Below, one piece after another: positions 50,268-51,862 of a DNA stretch of 51,862 nucleotides (position 1 is its first letter; each line of letters opens with the position of its first letter). The DNA comes from Candidatus Aminicenantes bacterium UBA647 (GTDB taxonomy: Bacteria; Acidobacteriota; Aminicenantia; UBA2199), in assembly GCA_002299555.1 (NCBI GenBank), contig DBOL01000038.1, positions 1-51,862 of the forward strand, given 5' to 3'. The notes under the pieces were generated by a model. It searched no databases and had not been told where the DNA came from. It saw only the letters and a list, made by a program, of their open reading frames with translations. Made by a program: the position numbers and the translations under genes.

Positions 50268-51862
50268 ATGATAAAATTCAAACTTAACGGTTCAAAAAAA
50301 ACATATTCAGGTAACGGAGATCTGACTCTCCTCAAGTATCTAAGAGACACAGCGAACATAAAAAGCGTCCGTGACGGATGCTCGGGACAGGCTTTCTGTG
50401 GGGCATGCATGGTGGAGATGAATGGAAAACCCACCCTATCCTGTATTACAAAAATGGAAAAAATCGAGGGTGCTGAGATTATTACAATGGAAGGATTTCC
50501 AGAGAGGGTCAAGGAGATCATTGCAAATTCATATGTAAGGAAGGGAGCCGTCCAATGCGGATTTTGTACAACCGGCTTTATAACAAGGATCAAGATCCTC
50601 CTTGACAATGAACAGTCGCCTTCAAAGGATTCTGTTATAAAAGCGTTAAGGGGGAACTATTGCAGATGCACAGGTTATAAAAAGATTATTGATGCATCAA
50701 CTGAAGCAATTAAGATCATTAACAATGAAGAGCACGAAGTTACAGAAAAAAGCGGAAGGATCGGCACCAGTTTGCCTAAATATAAAGCTTACGAAAAAGC
50801 AATTGGGACATCTCCATATGTTGATGACCTTAGTTTTGCAAATATGAAATTCTCTGCTTTAAGGTTCTCCGACCATCCAAGAGCAAAGGTCCTTCGGATC
50901 AACACTCAAAAAGTTGAGGGGCTGAAAGGTGTTGTCAGGATAATCACCTCTTCGGACATCCCCGGAGAAAGATATTGCGGACTGATCTATAACGATTGGC
51001 CTCTTATGATCTCCGAAGGCGAAACAACAAGATATATAGGTGATGTGATAGCAGGAGTTGTAGCCGACTCGGAAGATACAGCAAGGGAAGCTGCCGGGCT
51101 CATTGATATTGAATATGAAGTCCTGGAACCACTGACCGATATGGAGGAAGCGGAAAGCAGCAAGATCAAAGTTCATCCGGGAGGAAATCTTCTCGACACT
51201 TCAACAATAAAAAGAGGGGGAAATATTGACGATTTACTCTCCTCAGCAGACTATGTGGTTAAGGGAAGGTATGAAACCCAGAGAATAGAACATGCATTTC
51301 TTGAAACTGAGGCCGCAATTGCAACACATTCTGAAAAGAAAGGGCTGGAACTATATTCTCAGAGTCAGGGAATATATGAGGACAGAAGGCAGGTGGCCCG
51401 TATTCTTGGAATACCTGAAGAGAAAGTCTCTGTAAAGCTCCTCGCCAATGGTGGAGGTTTTGGTGGAAAAGAAGACATGACGGTCCAGGGACATGTTTCA
51501 CTTTTCTCATGGCTGACAAAGCTAACGGTCAAACTTAAACTCTCCAGGGAGGAATCTATACGAATGCACCCGAAAAGACACCCTCTCATCATGGACTACG
51601 AAGTAGGATGTGATAAGGATGGAAAATTCACAGCACTGAAAGCAAGGATAATCGGAGATACCGGTGCTTATGCTTCGGTAGGGACAAAAGTACTCGAAAG
51701 AGCGGGAGGACATGCAACAGGTGCATACCATTTCCCTTCGGTCGATATTGAATCTAAAACTTTGTACACAAATAATATACCATCAGGAGCTATGAGGGGA
51801 TTCGGAGTTAACCAGGTGACATTCGCCATTGAAAGTTGTATAGATGAGTTATGTTCAAAAGG
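50268..51862 (+). CDS. 2Fe-2S/molybdopterin hydroxylase, selenium-dependent xanthine dehydrogenase-like, 5' part (runs off the right edge)
   Basis: The frame is open from the ATG at 50268 to the window end (531 codons). Residues 1-80 form a plant-type 2Fe-2S domain with cysteines C38, C44, C47 and C59 (RDGCSGQAFCGACMV...LSC). An all-helical second 2Fe-2S domain follows, with AVQCGFCTTGF and NYCRCTGY. From about residue 165 the molybdopterin-binding large subunit begins (SLPKYKAYEKAIGTSPYVDDL) and continues through QGIYEDRRQVARILGI, ANGGGFGGKEDM and GAMRGFGVNQVTFAIE. This direct fusion without a FAD domain matches selenium-dependent xanthine dehydrogenase-type proteins. No in-frame TGA occurs; selenium would be a labile ligand. 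A TATAAT box (50246-50251) and AAGG precede the ATG. Confidence 0.85.
   Translation, partial: MIKFKLNGSKKTYSGNGDLTLLKYLRDTANIKSVRDGCSGQAFCGACMVEMNGKPTLSCITKMEKIEGAEIITMEGFPERVKEIIANSYVRKGAVQCGFCTTGFITRIKILLDNEQSPSKDSVIKALRGNYCRCTGYKKIIDASTEAIKIINNEEHEVTEKSGRIGTSLPKYKAYEKAIGTSPYVDDLSFANMKFSALRFSDHPRAKVLRINTQKVEGLKGVVRIITSSDIPGERYCGLIYNDWPLMISEGETTRYIGDVIAGVVADSEDTAREAAGLIDIEYEVLEPLTDMEEAESSKIKVHPGGNLLDTSTIKRGGNIDDLLSSADYVVKGRYETQRIEHAFLETEAAIATHSEKKGLELYSQSQGIYEDRRQVARILGIPEEKVSVKLLANGGGFGGKEDMTVQGHVSLFSWLTKLTVKLKLSREESIRMHPKRHPLIMDYEVGCDKDGKFTALKARIIGDTGAYASVGTKVLERAGGHATGAYHFPSVDIESKTLYTNNIPSGAMRGFGVNQVTFAIESCIDELCSK

Noticed and set aside
50268..51862. Selenocysteine in the xanthine-dehydrogenase-like protein
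   Set aside because: No in-frame TGA is present in the visible part; selenium in this family is a labile ligand and not encoded.
1..51862. tRNA genes, rRNA genes or CRISPR arrays
   Set aside because: I looked through the intergenic regions and saw no cloverleaf candidates, rRNA-like sequence or regularly spaced direct repeats. A tRNAscan/Infernal run would be decisive.

Overview
The window reads as chromosome of an AT-rich, Gram-negative (diderm) bacterium, probably an anaerobic or fermentative heterotroph. Outer-membrane genes (an Oar-like TonB-dependent receptor, a porin, a fused propeller/beta-barrel protein, an Spy-like periplasmic sensor) show the diderm envelope. Most starts have a clear AAGGAG-type Shine-Dalgarno site, and the promoters I can read are TTGACA/TATAAT-like. 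That argues against typical Bacteroidetes, which use neither. The Oar-like receptor would suit Acidobacteriota/Aminicenantes or another FCB-like lineage, but I cannot place the organism further. I see no rRNA, tRNA, CRISPR array, prophage or intact transposase.

Layout. 1-3.7 kb: two M16 zinc-peptidase-family genes (the second apparently non-catalytic) convergent with asnS. 3.8-6.0 kb: a DUF302 protein, then a metal/envelope-stress module (ECF sigma factor, one-pass anti-sigma-like protein, Spy/CnrX-like sensor, Cys-rich metal-binding protein). 6.1-10.8 kb: cca, a PilZ protein, rpsT, a RecB-type nuclease, rfbC and rfbD. 10.8-17.3 kb: an accessory stretch with an unknown lipoprotein, an unknown membrane protein, an oxidoreductase, a class D beta-lactamase, a PH-like membrane protein and a MORN-esterase fusion, containing three same-orientation GGGGACAG repeats. 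17.3-21.9 kb: plsC, rlmB, a glutaredoxin-groES pair without groEL, then rocD joined to a PseG-like glycosyltransferase-fold gene. 21.9-27.3 kb: the TonB receptor and an organophosphate antiporter paired with an unknown P-loop kinase. 27.3-33.6 kb: a four-gene double ABC-2 exporter facing a 930-aa propeller/barrel protein. 33.6-42.2 kb: trxB, a methyltransferase, an exported flavin-fold protein, an SDR, fusA, a J-like/TPR protein, and deoB-punA. 42.3-51.9 kb: a porin, sodium symporter and diaminopropionate ammonia-lyase operon, PAP2 and acyltransferase-3 genes, a lemA-TPM-TPM operon, and the start of a 2Fe-2S/molybdopterin hydroxylase resembling selenium-dependent xanthine dehydrogenase.

How the parts fit. 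deoB-punA performs nucleoside salvage. The ygeX-like lyase and the xanthine-dehydrogenase-like gene are hallmark members of the purine-degradation clusters described in gut anaerobes, so the right end may be the edge of a purine or diaminopropionate utilisation region with its own porin and symporter. The metal module resembles CnrYXH in parts, though not in gene order. Recurrent structural themes are a family of GGGGACRG hairpin/half-site repeats in intergenic regions, and three genes whose TATAAT box lies only 5-7 nt before the ATG, which predicts leaderless transcripts.
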